Numbered from the stretch's first letter, positions 27,869 to 37,626 are shown. The stretch: 64,000 nt of DNA from Ruminococcus sp. (GCA_016288815.1 JAEELF010000017.1:50164-114163); one strand, 5' to 3'. The notes: generated by a model from the sequence alone, not told the origin. Numbers and translations are program-made.

Positions 27869-28153
27869 ATAAAAAACAAAACCCGTCCCAAAGCGTAAGA
27901 TTACTTTGAGACGGGTATTATACAATACTCGCGGTACCACTCAAATTGCGGATATAAAAAACCGCCACCTCTTCGAGGTCTATCAACCTCTATGCACTAA
28001 CGCGGCATTCACGGGAACTGTCTACTGGGTGTTTGAACCTTTGGGAGCTCCGGCTCAGAAGGGAGAAGTACAGGTTACAGGCATTACTGATTCGCACCAG
28101 CCATCAGTTCTCTGAAATGCTTTCGCCCTGACTATTCTTCGTCACAGCCTATA
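27869..28153 (-). promoter_or_regulatory. T-box leader (tRNA-sensing riboswitch)
   Basis: Minus strand: apical stem I AGAGAACTGATGGCTGGTGCGAATCAGT, T-box GAGTGGTACCGCG (27930-27942), terminator CCCGTCTCAAAG...CTTTGGGACGGG-TTTTGTTTTTT (27869-27915). Confidence 0.92.
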
Positions 28154-28159
28154 TTCAGG

Positions 28160-28188
28160 ATTATATCACACAATGATCCGTTTGTCAA
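28160..28188 (-). promoter_or_regulatory. Sigma-A promoter of the T-box transcript
   Basis: TTGACA-N17-TATAAT on the minus strand. Confidence 0.85.
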
Positions 28189-28273
28189 TACCTTTTTGAA
28201 AAGTATTTTTTATCATAGGATAGTGTTTTTTGTCTTCGCTATGTTCCGAATAGCTCCCGTCAGGCAGCTCGAC

Positions 28274-28361
28274 CGCCGTCAAACCTGAAGTCCTTAGCCA
28301 TTGAGTAGATGTCCGGCCATGACCAGTCCGGACAAGCGAGCGTTGAAAAACCTATCTTCAA
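28274..28361 (-). pseudogene. Truncated duplicate of the first ~29 codons of the TIM-barrel/AMP-ligase fusion gene
   Basis: 28277-28334 is identical over 58 bp to 27664-27721; translation KIGFSTLACPDWSWPDIYSMAKDFRFDG followed by GRAA-stop. Confidence 0.9.
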
Positions 28362-28406
28362 AATTATTAGGTCTTTGCAACCGCGATTTGCGCAAAAAAA
28401 CAAGTA

Positions 28407-28667
28407 TCAGCGTGAAATCTCTTTTCCGCCGGGGAAAAAATTCCTCTCCACGCCGCATGATATCCCCCCGCTGGAGATCATTTCCCCCGCTCTATCCTCA
28501 GCGAGCCCGCAGACCTCCCAGTCAGCGGGAGCCTCGCAGGAGGCGGTAATGTAAGCCTTCGCCTGCTTGGCGGACTTGAACCTCCGCGCGAAGACGTCCG
28601 TAAAGACCGTCATGCGCTTTGACGCGAGATACTGCCCCGATGTCCTGTTCCTGATGACCCATGCCAT
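28407..28667 (-). CDS. Small hypothetical protein
   Basis: MAWVIRNRTSGQYLASKRMTVFTDVFARRFKSAKQAKAYITASCEAPADWEVCGL; sits directly after the YdcF-like gene. Confidence 0.55.
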   Translation of the reverse strand: MAWVIRNRTSGQYLASKRMTVFTDVFARRFKSAKQAKAYITASCEAPADWEVCGLAEDRAGEMISSGGISCGVERNFFPGGKEISR

Positions 28668-28674
28668 GTCCCTG

Positions 28675-29457
28675 TTATCCTCCTATCGCGCACCACGCCA
28701 CGCCGAACCACTCCCGCACCCAGTACGTCGGTGCGAGCCACCACGGCGTCCGAGCACTGACGCTAAACGTCTCCGTGCCGAGCCGCTTGGCTATCATTCC
28801 CGCCCGGAGCTGGTGGAAGCCGTCGGTAACAGTCGCGACGCTGCCCGGAAGTCCCTCCCGCCTGATGATGTCCAGCGAGAACCGCAGGTTCTCCTCGGTG
28901 TTGGCGGACCTGTCCTCCATGTAGATACGCTCCGGCGCGATGCCCATACTCACGAGCTCGTCCCTCATGCACTGCGCCTCACTGATGAGCTCGTCGCTGC
29001 CCTTTCCTCCGGACACGACCGCGCAGGACTCAGGGTGTGCCCCGAGGTACTCATACGCCGCGCCGATACGCCTTGAAAGCATGAGCGAGGGAGCTCCGTT
29101 CTTCACCTTGCACCCGAGCACGATGAGCGTCGTGCTGTTCCCGGGCGGAGGGGCGTTCGCCGCACGGAGCATGAATACGCTGATGACCGCCGCCAGTATG
29201 ACGCCTACCACGGCAGCAGCTGATATCGCGCACACCGCTGCCCGTCCGCCGGGAGTCATCCACAGCGCAGACACCGCACCGCAGAAGCGTCCGAAGAACA
29301 CGAATATCAGCGTCAGCGCCCCGCAGACCGCCGTCCCTGCGGCGTTCCCGACGTTCACGATCCCGTGAAACGCCGGAACTATGAACAATACCGTTCCTAT
29401 AAAAGAAACGAGAGCCGGGATAGCTCTCATTTCAGGTCTTTCGATAAATAAACTCAT
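28675..29457 (-). CDS. YdcF/SanA (DUF218) family membrane protein
   Basis: TLIVLGCKVKNGAPSLMLSRRIGAAYEYLGAHPESCAVVSGGKGSDELISEAQCMRDELVSMGIAPERIYMEDRSANTEENLRFS. Confidence 0.9.
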   Translation of the reverse strand: MSLFIERPEMRAIPALVSFIGTVLFIVPAFHGIVNVGNAAGTAVCGALTLIFVFFGRFCGAVSALWMTPGGRAAVCAISAAAVVGVILAAVISVFMLRAANAPPPGNSTTLIVLGCKVKNGAPSLMLSRRIGAAYEYLGAHPESCAVVSGGKGSDELISEAQCMRDELVSMGIAPERIYMEDRSANTEENLRFSLDIIRREGLPGSVATVTDGFHQLRAGMIAKRLGTETFSVSARTPWWLAPTYWVREWFGVAWCAIGG

Positions 29458-29461
29458 TCAG

Positions 29462-30295
29462 TCACATCTTCCCCGCGAGCTTGATTATCCTCTCGAGGTT
29501 TTCCTTCGTGGTGATCTCGCTGCCGAGGTGGGTCGGCACCTTATTATAGAGCCCGTGGAAGTCCGAGCCGCCGGTCTCGATGAGCTCATAGCGCTTTGCG
29601 ATAGCCGAGAGCTCGCTGCGGTAAGCCTCGTCCGCGGAGTGATGCCCGATCTCGACGCCGTCGATCTTGCCCTTTTTCGCAAGCTCCTCGAGCAGCTCGA
29701 TATTGTCGTACTGCGCGGGGTGAGCCATGACAGCCACGCCCTTTGCGGTATGGATAAGGTCGATGACGAAATTTACGTCCGGGTACTCACGCTCAACGTA
29801 GCAGGTACCGGTCTTATGGTTGAACAGCTCATTATCGAGCTCACCGTAGAACTCCAGCGCGTAGCCGTAGTCGATGAGCGCGCGCATGATATGCTGCTTG
29901 AAAATGCTCTTTGAAGCGGTGGTGTGCTTGAGTATGCTCTCGAGCGTTATCGGGAACCTCTCCATGACCTTCTCGATCATTTCCTTGGAGACCTCCTTGC
30001 GTATCTCGCAGCTTTTCAGGCAGAGACCCTCAAGGCGGTCAGGCTTCTTTGGAGCGTAGCAGAGTATGTGGACTTTCTGTCCTCTGTCCTTGTCGTACGC
30101 CGAAAGCTCGACGCCGTGCAGTATCTTTACGCCGGCTCTCTCGCCGAGGACGTCCGCCCTTGAAAACGAAGCCATGGTGTCGTGGTCCGTGATCGAGAGC
30201 CAGTCGATTCCTGTACGCTGAGCCTGAGCGATTATGTCTTCAATTCCGAGCGAACCGTCGGACAGCTTGGTGTGGCAGTGCAGGTCGCAGATCAT
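29462..30295 (-). CDS. PHP-domain phosphoesterase
   Basis: MICDLHCHTKLSDGSLGIEDIIAQAQRTGIDWLSITDHDTMASF. Confidence 0.92.
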   Translation of the reverse strand: MICDLHCHTKLSDGSLGIEDIIAQAQRTGIDWLSITDHDTMASFSRADVLGERAGVKILHGVELSAYDKDRGQKVHILCYAPKKPDRLEGLCLKSCEIRKEVSKEMIEKVMERFPITLESILKHTTASKSIFKQHIMRALIDYGYALEFYGELDNELFNHKTGTCYVEREYPDVNFVIDLIHTAKGVAVMAHPAQYDNIELLEELAKKGKIDGVEIGHHSADEAYRSELSAIAKRYELIETGGSDFHGLYNKVPTHLGSEITTKENLERIIKLAGKM

Positions 30296-30391
30296 AGCAG
30301 CCTTCTTTCCCCGCCGGAGCGGATCATGTAATTACAACGAACAGTATTATATCACATCTGCGCACAAATTTCAAGTATTTTTGTGCAATTT

Positions 30392-31225
30392 TTATTTTTC
30401 AGCGCAGTACGCCGCATACAGCTCGCTCTTGCGCAGACCCGTCAGCTTGGCGACCTCCTTGCAGGCTTCGGTCGGCCTTTCGCCCTTTCCGACGAGCTCC
30501 CTCACCTGTCCAAGCGCCTGTTCTACGGTCACAGCCGCTCCCTCGTCAGAAGTCCTTCCCTCCACGACGAGGACGTACTCCCCTCTCGGCTCCCGCTCGG
30601 AGTAATACTCCTGCGCCTCATCGAGAGTCATTCGCAGCGTCTCCTCGTAGACCTTGGTCAGCTCACGGCAGAGCGCGATCCTGCGCTCCCCGCCGAACGT
30701 CCCCGCAAGGTCGGAGAGGGTCTGACGCAGCTTGTGCGGAGCCTCATAGAATAACATCACAGCAGTTTCGCCGCGCAGAGCTTCAAGTCGCTCGCCGCGC
30801 TCCTTCTTCTGTACGGGCAGGAAGCCCTCGAACGTGAACCGGCTGATGTGCATACCCGAAAGCGCCGCCGCCGAAGCCACGGCAGTCGGTCCCGGCACCA
30901 CTTTCACATCGACCCCGCTCTCATACGCCCTCCGCACGAGCACCTCGCCCGGGTCGGAGATACACGGCATACCCGCGTCCGTCACGATACAGCCGTTCTC
31001 CCCCGCCGCGATACGCTCGATGATACGGGCAGCATCTGCCGCGGAGCTGTGCTCGTGGAAGCTGACGAGCGGCTTCTTTATCTCGAAATGGTTCAGCAGC
31101 TTTGCCGTCACGCGGGTGTCCTCCGCGCAGATGAAGTCGGTCTCCTCAAGGGTGCGCAGCTGCCGGAGGGTTATGTCCTCCATGTTTCCGATAGGTGTGC
31201 CGACGATGAATAACGTTCCGCTCAT
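30392..31225 (-). CDS. rsmI: 16S rRNA (cytidine1402-2'-O)-methyltransferase
   Basis: MSGTLFIVGTPIGNMEDITLRQLRTLEETDFICAEDTRVTAKLLNHFEI; VTDAGMPCISDPGEVLVRRA. Start re-set to 31225. Confidence 0.96.
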   Translation of the reverse strand: MSGTLFIVGTPIGNMEDITLRQLRTLEETDFICAEDTRVTAKLLNHFEIKKPLVSFHEHSSAADAARIIERIAAGENGCIVTDAGMPCISDPGEVLVRRAYESGVDVKVVPGPTAVASAAALSGMHISRFTFEGFLPVQKKERGERLEALRGETAVMLFYEAPHKLRQTLSDLAGTFGGERRIALCRELTKVYEETLRMTLDEAQEYYSEREPRGEYVLVVEGRTSDEGAAVTVEQALGQVRELVGKGERPTEACKEVAKLTGLRKSELYAAYCAEK

Positions 31226-31944
31226 TTTTCTTCCTTTCCGGTGTCGTAGATCATTTGCAGCTCCTCCGAGAAGCCGTCCCCGCTGCGGATATAGAGCTGC
31301 GGCTCGACGCGCATGAACGGCTTGGAACCCTTCTTTCCCTCTATGAGGAAGAGCCACGGCGCGTCCTCCGGGGACTTCGACACCATGCGCAGCCGCTTGG
31401 GTTCGATACCATTCGACTTCATCGCGAAAATCACGTCGCTGAGCCGCTCGGGGCGGTTGCACACGCAGAGCCTCCCCCCGAATTTAAGCAGCTTCGCCGC
31501 AGCCGCACAGACGTCATTGATGTCGCAGAGTATCTCATGGCGGGCTATTTTCTGGGCGGTGATGACGCTCTCGAAGCCTGCTCCCGCGACCTTGTACGGC
31601 GGGTTGCACGTCACGAGGTCGAGCTGTCCGAGGGGCGCGCCGTCCCAGAGCACCTTCAGGTCAGCGCACACCGGCACTATCCCCGAGGTCTCGCTGCGCT
31701 CCAGACCGAGCCGCAGCTGCTCGATCGCGCCCTCCTGGATATCGACTGCGTAGATGACCTGCGGGGGCTTGGATTTCTGCATGATAAGGGGGATTATCCC
31801 GCAGCCCGTGCCGAGGTCACAGACCTTATCCTTCATTCGGTACTGCGAGAAATACGCGAGGAGGAAGGCGTCCGTGCCGAAACGGTGGTCGCTGCTCGCA
31901 CAGACGTATATTTTCTCAGTGAGTTTTTCGTAGCTGTATTCCAT
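31222..31944 (-). CDS. tRNA1(Val) A37 N6-methyltransferase-like
   Basis: MEYSYEKLTEKIYVCASSDHRFGTDAFLLAYFSQYRMKDKVCDLGTGCGIIPLIM; LVTCNPPY. Confidence 0.9.
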   Translation of the reverse strand: MEYSYEKLTEKIYVCASSDHRFGTDAFLLAYFSQYRMKDKVCDLGTGCGIIPLIMQKSKPPQVIYAVDIQEGAIEQLRLGLERSETSGIVPVCADLKVLWDGAPLGQLDLVTCNPPYKVAGAGFESVITAQKIARHEILCDINDVCAAAAKLLKFGGRLCVCNRPERLSDVIFAMKSNGIEPKRLRMVSKSPEDAPWLFLIEGKKGSKPFMRVEPQLYIRSGDGFSEELQMIYDTGKEEK

Positions 31945-31957
31945 AGTTTTCCTTTTT

Positions 31958-33139
31958 TCAGTCCAGACTGTCGATGAATTCTCTGATGATCTTCCCGCAC
32001 TCGTCGGGCTTCTGCTCATATATCAGGTGATCGCCGGGGAGGTTTACCAGCTCACAGCTGCCGAGCTTTTCAAGATACGGGAGCAATACCCTCTCCTTGT
32101 AATCACGCCCGATCTCAAGGTAGTCCTCTAGCGCCATCTGACGGCTCTCTGCCTGCGATTTTGGCAGCTCCGGAAGGAGCTCATTGTATTTTTCCTGCGA
32201 TATTTCATCGTTTTGGTATTGCTCATCAAGCTTCTTTTTCAGCTCCCTGCGGACATTCATCAGCTCTCCGATCAGTTCATCTGTCAGAATGCCGTCCGCT
32301 TCAATATCCTCCGCTGTGAAGTAAGCCGTGGAGATGTATATTTTGGGGATATCGTTCGTCACGATAGCCTCCCACGCCGTATTGATATTCCGGGCTTCCT
32401 GTTCATCCTCGGAGAGGAGCGCGCGGGAAGCGTAGGTCATAAGAGCCAGTGCATATTCCGCTTTTTGTTCATCGTCAGACAGCCATTCCTTCGGCGGAAG
32501 GAAACGCTTCAACAGAAGATTTCCCGTGCCGCCCAGACCGAGCTTGTCGAACCAGTGATACAGACGCACCTCCGCGGTATCATCAGCGCCCCATTCCCCG
32601 GGAGATACCGCTTCCAGCTCTGTGCCGTCAATGATCGCAACGGCTTCGACTTCCTCAGGGTATTTGCTCTCCCAGTAGGTCGCATAGACGCCCCCGATAG
32701 AATGCGGCATGAGCACATACGGTGCCTTTATCCCGGCATTTTTCAGCGCAGTCCTGTACGCCTCCACGATATTCTCTACGGTCATGTCCTGCTTTGTGTC
32801 GTCGCTGACGCCGTACCCCGCGCGGTCAATGAAGACCACCTGATGATCAGCTTCAAGCGCGGAAGTCATTCTCCGCATTGTGACACAGATGTCCGGAATG
32901 CCGTAACCTGCCAGCGCGATGATACGGTGTTTCCCGTTCTCATTACCGTATGAAAGGACATTCACTGAATAGTCCCCGGCGGACACAAGGCTGACGTATC
33001 CCCTCTCCTCCAGGAACTCCCTGTCACGTTTCATCCTTATCCTGCTGCTGATAAAAATGATGAGCCACAGCACTGTCAGAACGACAAGTATTATCAGCAG
33101 TACCTTAGCTGTCTTTTTCAGTATCCTTTTCACTTTCAT
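31958..33139 (-). CDS. Membrane-anchored alpha/beta hydrolase
   Basis: VVFIDRAGYGVSDDTKQD; YVLMPHSIGGVYATYWESKYPEEVEAVAIIDG; N-terminal TM. Confidence 0.88.
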   Translation of the reverse strand: MKVKRILKKTAKVLLIILVVLTVLWLIIFISSRIRMKRDREFLEERGYVSLVSAGDYSVNVLSYGNENGKHRIIALAGYGIPDICVTMRRMTSALEADHQVVFIDRAGYGVSDDTKQDMTVENIVEAYRTALKNAGIKAPYVLMPHSIGGVYATYWESKYPEEVEAVAIIDGTELEAVSPGEWGADDTAEVRLYHWFDKLGLGGTGNLLLKRFLPPKEWLSDDEQKAEYALALMTYASRALLSEDEQEARNINTAWEAIVTNDIPKIYISTAYFTAEDIEADGILTDELIGELMNVRRELKKKLDEQYQNDEISQEKYNELLPELPKSQAESRQMALEDYLEIGRDYKERVLLPYLEKLGSCELVNLPGDHLIYEQKPDECGKIIREFIDSLD

Positions 33140-33165
33140 TTTCCGAACTCCCATGCAGTCCCGCG

Positions 33166-33678
33166 TCAGATGTACCTCACGCCCGCCTTTTCGAGCTTTG
33201 CCCGACCCTTAGCCTGCTTCTTTTCCGGGAAGACCGTCGCTATGCCGCTGCGGACGATGAAAGCCTTTATCCCGCGCTTTGCAGCCCCGAGGGCAGTCGA
33301 GGTCACGCAGCCGAATTCGTCGAGTCCGCAGAGGTGCAGCTCCTCGTAGCCGTTACGCGCGATGAGCTCACGCAGCTTTTTGTTGGAGAGAGCGTCCCCG
33401 ACCAGCTTGTCGAAGCAGTAATCGGAGACGATATCCAGCCCGGAGTAGAGCTCCGCGCCCTCGGTCCCCGCGATAGAATAGCCGAACAGCAGCCTGTTCG
33501 TGGGGAGGTTCTGGATAATGTGGCGGATATAGATGACATCACTGCCGGAGTCGCGGTAGCTGTGTATCAGCGAATTTACCGCAGCGACCAGCTCCGCAGT
33601 GTTGTACGCGAACTGCGGCTTGCGCTTGTCGTAAAGGTAATCGTTCTGCATATCAATGACTATGAGTGTCGTTTTCAT
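33166..33678 (-). CDS. Isochorismatase-family cysteine hydrolase
   Basis: TLIVIDMQNDYLYDKRKPQF; LCGLDEFGCVTSTALGAAKRG. Confidence 0.9.
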   Translation of the reverse strand: MKTTLIVIDMQNDYLYDKRKPQFAYNTAELVAAVNSLIHSYRDSGSDVIYIRHIIQNLPTNRLLFGYSIAGTEGAELYSGLDIVSDYCFDKLVGDALSNKKLRELIARNGYEELHLCGLDEFGCVTSTALGAAKRGIKAFIVRSGIATVFPEKKQAKGRAKLEKAGVRYI

Positions 33679-33689
33679 GGTAATTCCCC

Positions 33690-34766
33690 CTATTTTATCG
33701 TTCCGCCGCCGACTACCGTGTCCCCGTCGTAGAGCACGACCGCCTGCCCGCTCGTGACAGCTCTCTGCGGCTCATCAAATTCCACCAGATACTCCCCGCC
33801 CCCGAGGTACGACACGACTGCCGGCTGCTCGGTCTGGCTGTAGCGGGTCTTCGCGGTCACGCGCATCGGCTCAGTCAGCTCCGCGACGGAGATGAGGTTC
33901 ACGTCCTGCGCGACGAGGGTCTTCGTGTAGAGGTCGGCTTCATCGCCGAGGACGACCGTGTTCGTCAGCACGTCCTTTTTAACAACATATGCGGGCTTCC
34001 CGAGAGAAATTCCCAGACCCTTCCGCTGACCCACAGTGTAGTTTATTATGCCCCTGTGGCGCCCGAGAACGTTCCCCTGCATATCGGTGAAGTCACCCTC
34101 AGGAACGTCCGCCCCCGTGAACTTCTTGATGAAGCCCGCGTAGTCACCGTCCGGGACGAAGCAAATGTCCTGACTGTCAGGCTTCGCGGAATTGACCAGC
34201 CCCGCACGCTCCGCAAGCGCCCTGACCTGCGGCTTTTCGAGGTCTCCGAGCGGGAAGAGCGTGTGTGCGAGTTGCTCCTGCGTGAGCGCATACAGCACAT
34301 AGGTCTGGTCCTTGCTCCTGTCCTTCGGACGCTTGAGGAGATACCTCCCCGAATCCTCGTCGAACTCTATCCGCGCGTAGTGACCCGTCGCGATGTAGTC
34401 GTACCCGAGCTCCTGCGCACGCAGAAGCATTTTCCAGAACTTCACGCGGCGGTTGCACTCAATGCAGGGATTGGGCGTCCTGCCCGAAAGATAGCTCTCC
34501 GCGAACTGCTCCATGACGTATTCGCGGAACACCTCCCTGAAATTGAAAACGAGGTGCTCAAAGCTGAGCCGGTACGCGACGCTCCGCGCGTCCTCCACGT
34601 CCGAGAGCGCACAGCAGGTCTTGCCCTCCTTCTCAGCCTGAACGATATCCTCGTCCGAAAACATTTTCAGCGTCACTCCCGTGACGTCGTAGCCGCTGTC
34701 TCTCAGCAGCATAGCAGCGACGGAGCTGTCAACTCCGCCGCTCATACCAACCATAACTTTTTTCAT
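33690..34766 (-). CDS. mnmA: tRNA 2-thiouridine(34) synthase MnmA
   Basis: MVGMSGGVDSSVAAMLLRDSGYDVTGVTLKMF; TPNPCIECNRRVKF; TVGQRKGLGI. Confidence 0.97.
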   Translation of the reverse strand: MKKVMVGMSGGVDSSVAAMLLRDSGYDVTGVTLKMFSDEDIVQAEKEGKTCCALSDVEDARSVAYRLSFEHLVFNFREVFREYVMEQFAESYLSGRTPNPCIECNRRVKFWKMLLRAQELGYDYIATGHYARIEFDEDSGRYLLKRPKDRSKDQTYVLYALTQEQLAHTLFPLGDLEKPQVRALAERAGLVNSAKPDSQDICFVPDGDYAGFIKKFTGADVPEGDFTDMQGNVLGRHRGIINYTVGQRKGLGISLGKPAYVVKKDVLTNTVVLGDEADLYTKTLVAQDVNLISVAELTEPMRVTAKTRYSQTEQPAVVSYLGGGEYLVEFDEPQRAVTSGQAVVLYDGDTVVGGGTIK

Positions 34767-35431
34767 ATCAGTGCCTCAGAGATCATAGTGATTACCTCCG
34801 CAAGCGACGGATAATACCCGTCCGCAATGCGTTCAATGTCCGCGCGGTCGCAGTCAGAGAGCTCATCATAGACCCCGGCCGTCATAAATCCAGCAGATAC
34901 CGCGGTCTCGATACAGTGCAGTGAATCCTCGATGACGAGTATCTCCCCGGGCTCCGCGCCGAGCCTTTCAGCAGCCCCGAGGAAGATGTCCGGGAATCGC
35001 TTCCCCTGCGGATAATCCGAATCCGCAAGAATGAACCTGAACCTCCCGATTATCCCGCAGCGCCGCAGCACAGCCTCCGCGAGCGACCTGTATGTAGCCG
35101 TCGCGATGCCGTATGGTATCCCGTGCGAGTCGAGCAGATCGAGCAGCTCCATGACGCACGGCTTCAGCGGTATCTTCTCCTCATACTGCACCCGCACGAG
35201 CTCCTCGATGCGCCGTATGACCTGCTCCTGCGTGCAGCTCAGCCCGAACCTCGTAACGAAGTGCTCAGCAGCCTGCTCGACGGTCATTTTCTTTATCTTT
35301 TCGGAAATATCAGGCGGAGGGTCGGTCACGCCGTTCTCCGCGAGGAATTCCCTGTCCACCCTGCTCCACACGGTCATGGAGTCGATGAGGGTGCCGTCGA
35401 GGTCGAAGATAACGCCCTTAATTCTCTTCAT
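34763..35431 (-). CDS. HAD family phosphatase (beta-phosphoglucomutase-like)
   Basis: GVIFDLDGTLIDSMTVWSRVDREFL; LVIEDSLHCIETAVSAG. Confidence 0.93.
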   Translation of the reverse strand: MKRIKGVIFDLDGTLIDSMTVWSRVDREFLAENGVTDPPPDISEKIKKMTVEQAAEHFVTRFGLSCTQEQVIRRIEELVRVQYEEKIPLKPCVMELLDLLDSHGIPYGIATATYRSLAEAVLRRCGIIGRFRFILADSDYPQGKRFPDIFLGAAERLGAEPGEILVIEDSLHCIETAVSAGFMTAGVYDELSDCDRADIERIADGYYPSLAEVITMISEALI

Positions 35432-36413
35432 TCTGCTCCTCAGCCGGTTCTGGCTCTACGCTTTCTTCCTGCTCAGTCAGCCCCTGCTTGGCAGCCTCCT
35501 CCTCGAGGTACTGCTTGCGGGTGTGCATGGTAACTGACTTCTCCGCCTCAGTGGTCGTATGGTGACCCGCCGAGGAAGCGTCCCCCGCGATAACGACCGC
35601 CTGCTTGCCCATTATCTCATATATCTTCGCGAACGTTTCAATTGGGTAGGTCGTATTTCCGACGAGCGGGTCAGCCGCATAGACTATCCCCTGGTCGAGG
35701 TCGTAGCCGTAGAGGGTTATGCAGTGCTGATACCAGTCGAATATGAAGTCCTGACCGTTTCCGGCAGTCCAGACGTACTCCGGGTACGACACGCGCATAC
35801 CGATCGTGACCCACACGATGACAGGTCTGCCGGCAGCTATCTGATACCAGAGGTCGCTGTACTCAGTCCCGGTGAGGTCAACACCGTAGCACGGCGAATC
35901 CACCGAAGCGAAGTACATATCCGCAGTCTGCACGATTACGTTGGCATTGCAGCCGAAGCCGTCCGTACGCGGGTCGCCGATGTAAGCCTCGTTCATGAGA
36001 ACGTACCCGTTGTAGTCGATAGGCATGAACTCGTCAGCTATCGTTACCTTGTCCACGTCGAAGCCGAGGTAGTTGAGTGTCTCCGTGAGGGAGGTCGCCT
36101 CGCAGCCTGACGGGAACTCCGGCTCCTGAAGCACAGTCTGGAAGCCGTCGAGCACGGACGATAACGGCAGCTCGAAGTCCTTGTCATAGACGTCAACGGT
36201 CGTCGGCTCGGGCTCTGTCACAGGCTCAGTCTCGGAGGCGGAGGTATCCGTCTCCAGCGGAGCTCCTGTGGTCGTTCCGGACGCCGCACCCGCAGTGCTC
36301 TCGATAGCAGCAAGCTCCGAGGAATCGCCCATGAGCCTTACTGTCTCCCCGCAGGAGCACAGCACGGTCAGTGCCGCAGCCGCAGCGGTGATCTTCATTA
36401 TCCTACACATCAT
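35418..36413 (-). CDS. C39-like cysteine peptidase lipoprotein
   Basis: Lipobox TVLCSCG; FPSGCEATSLTETLNYLGFDVDKVTIADEFMP; HCITLYGYDLDQGIVYAADPLVG. Confidence 0.85.
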   Translation of the reverse strand: MMCRIMKITAAAAALTVLCSCGETVRLMGDSSELAAIESTAGAASGTTTGAPLETDTSASETEPVTEPEPTTVDVYDKDFELPLSSVLDGFQTVLQEPEFPSGCEATSLTETLNYLGFDVDKVTIADEFMPIDYNGYVLMNEAYIGDPRTDGFGCNANVIVQTADMYFASVDSPCYGVDLTGTEYSDLWYQIAAGRPVIVWVTIGMRVSYPEYVWTAGNGQDFIFDWYQHCITLYGYDLDQGIVYAADPLVGNTTYPIETFAKIYEIMGKQAVVIAGDASSAGHHTTTEAEKSVTMHTRKQYLEEEAAKQGLTEQEESVEPEPAEEQNEEN

Positions 36414-36423
36414 ATATCTATCA

Positions 36424-37626
36424 TTACTCCATATCTATAGTTATCTTGGCGCGGTAGTCCTTCTGCGCCGAGGTGACTGTCTCCAGCGCGAGACCGTAGA
36501 GGTCGGAGGCGCGGGATTCGAGCTCCGCGAACCTGCGTGAGACAGCATCGTTCTGCGAGAGCTTCGCGAGTGACGCCGCAAAGGGCAGAATCGCCGTGTT
36601 CTTAGCCTGCGCGAGTATCTCGCGTCCCTTTTCGTTGAACGCAAGGATACGTCCATACGGCGGGAGGTTCTTCATATCGTCCTTGTGGATGCCGATGAGC
36701 AGTGAGAGCATTATGCGCCTGATACGCGCCATAGTGTAGCGCTTGGTCTTGACAGTGAAGAAGAGCTCGTCGAGCGACCCCGCCATACGCGCTCCGAATA
36801 TCCTGTGCTCAAGCCCCTGCCCGACATCGCAGACCTGCGCTATCTCATCAGCAGTAGTCGTGCGGAGCTTGTAGAGCAGCACGCGCTCGAGACGGCTCAG
36901 CGAAGCGGTCTCCCCTCTTGCGATAGCCGTGGAGATAGCCGCAGCCCAGTCGGGGGTAGTGTAGCCGCTTATCGAGGCAGCACTGTGCTGACCTGCGATA
37001 CGGTCACGGATAAAGGACGCGCTCGCAAAGCCTTTTTCTGCCTCGTCAGCGTCGTGGGAGATGCCCACGCGCTTCACGGTGAATGGATTCATGCGCGAGG
37101 TGAACTTCTTCATCGCACGCAGATACTCTATCGCGAGGAGGTTGTTCGGCTCGGCGAGTATCTCGGCAGTCTCGGGGTCAGTGCCGTTGATGACTGAATT
37201 CAGCGCGCGGGGGTATGTATAGCCCTTTTCCATTATGGAGCGTATCTCGTCCGCATGAGCCATGGCAGTCAGCTCGACGGTCGTAAGCGCCTTTTCGAGC
37301 TTTTCGATGTCACCGCACTCGCTTCCGAAGGAGATCTCCTCGACAGCACCGAGCGACTCGAGCAGATAGACAGCTCCCGTCGCGAAATTCTCCGCTGAGG
37401 ACAGGCAGTACTGCACAGGCAGCTCGATGACAAGGTCCGCACCGGAGCGAACCGCGAGCTTCGCACGCTCGAGCTTATCCATAACGGCAACGTCGCCGCG
37501 CTGCACGAAATTACCGCTCATCACGGCAACGATATGAGTCGCGCCGTTCTTTTTAGTCTCGCGGATATGGTAAAGGTGTCCGTTGTGGAAGGGATTGTAC
37601 TCACAGATTATTCCGCTTATTTTCAT
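36424..37626 (-). CDS. tmcAL: tRNA(Met) cytidine acetate ligase-like nucleotidyltransferase
   Basis: MKISGIICEYNPFHNGHLYHIRETKKNGATHIVAVMSGNFVQRGDVAVMDK. Confidence 0.93.
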   Translation of the reverse strand: MKISGIICEYNPFHNGHLYHIRETKKNGATHIVAVMSGNFVQRGDVAVMDKLERAKLAVRSGADLVIELPVQYCLSSAENFATGAVYLLESLGAVEEISFGSECGDIEKLEKALTTVELTAMAHADEIRSIMEKGYTYPRALNSVINGTDPETAEILAEPNNLLAIEYLRAMKKFTSRMNPFTVKRVGISHDADEAEKGFASASFIRDRIAGQHSAASISGYTTPDWAAAISTAIARGETASLSRLERVLLYKLRTTTADEIAQVCDVGQGLEHRIFGARMAGSLDELFFTVKTKRYTMARIRRIMLSLLIGIHKDDMKNLPPYGRILAFNEKGREILAQAKNTAILPFAASLAKLSQNDAVSRRFAELESRASDLYGLALETVTSAQKDYRAKITIDME

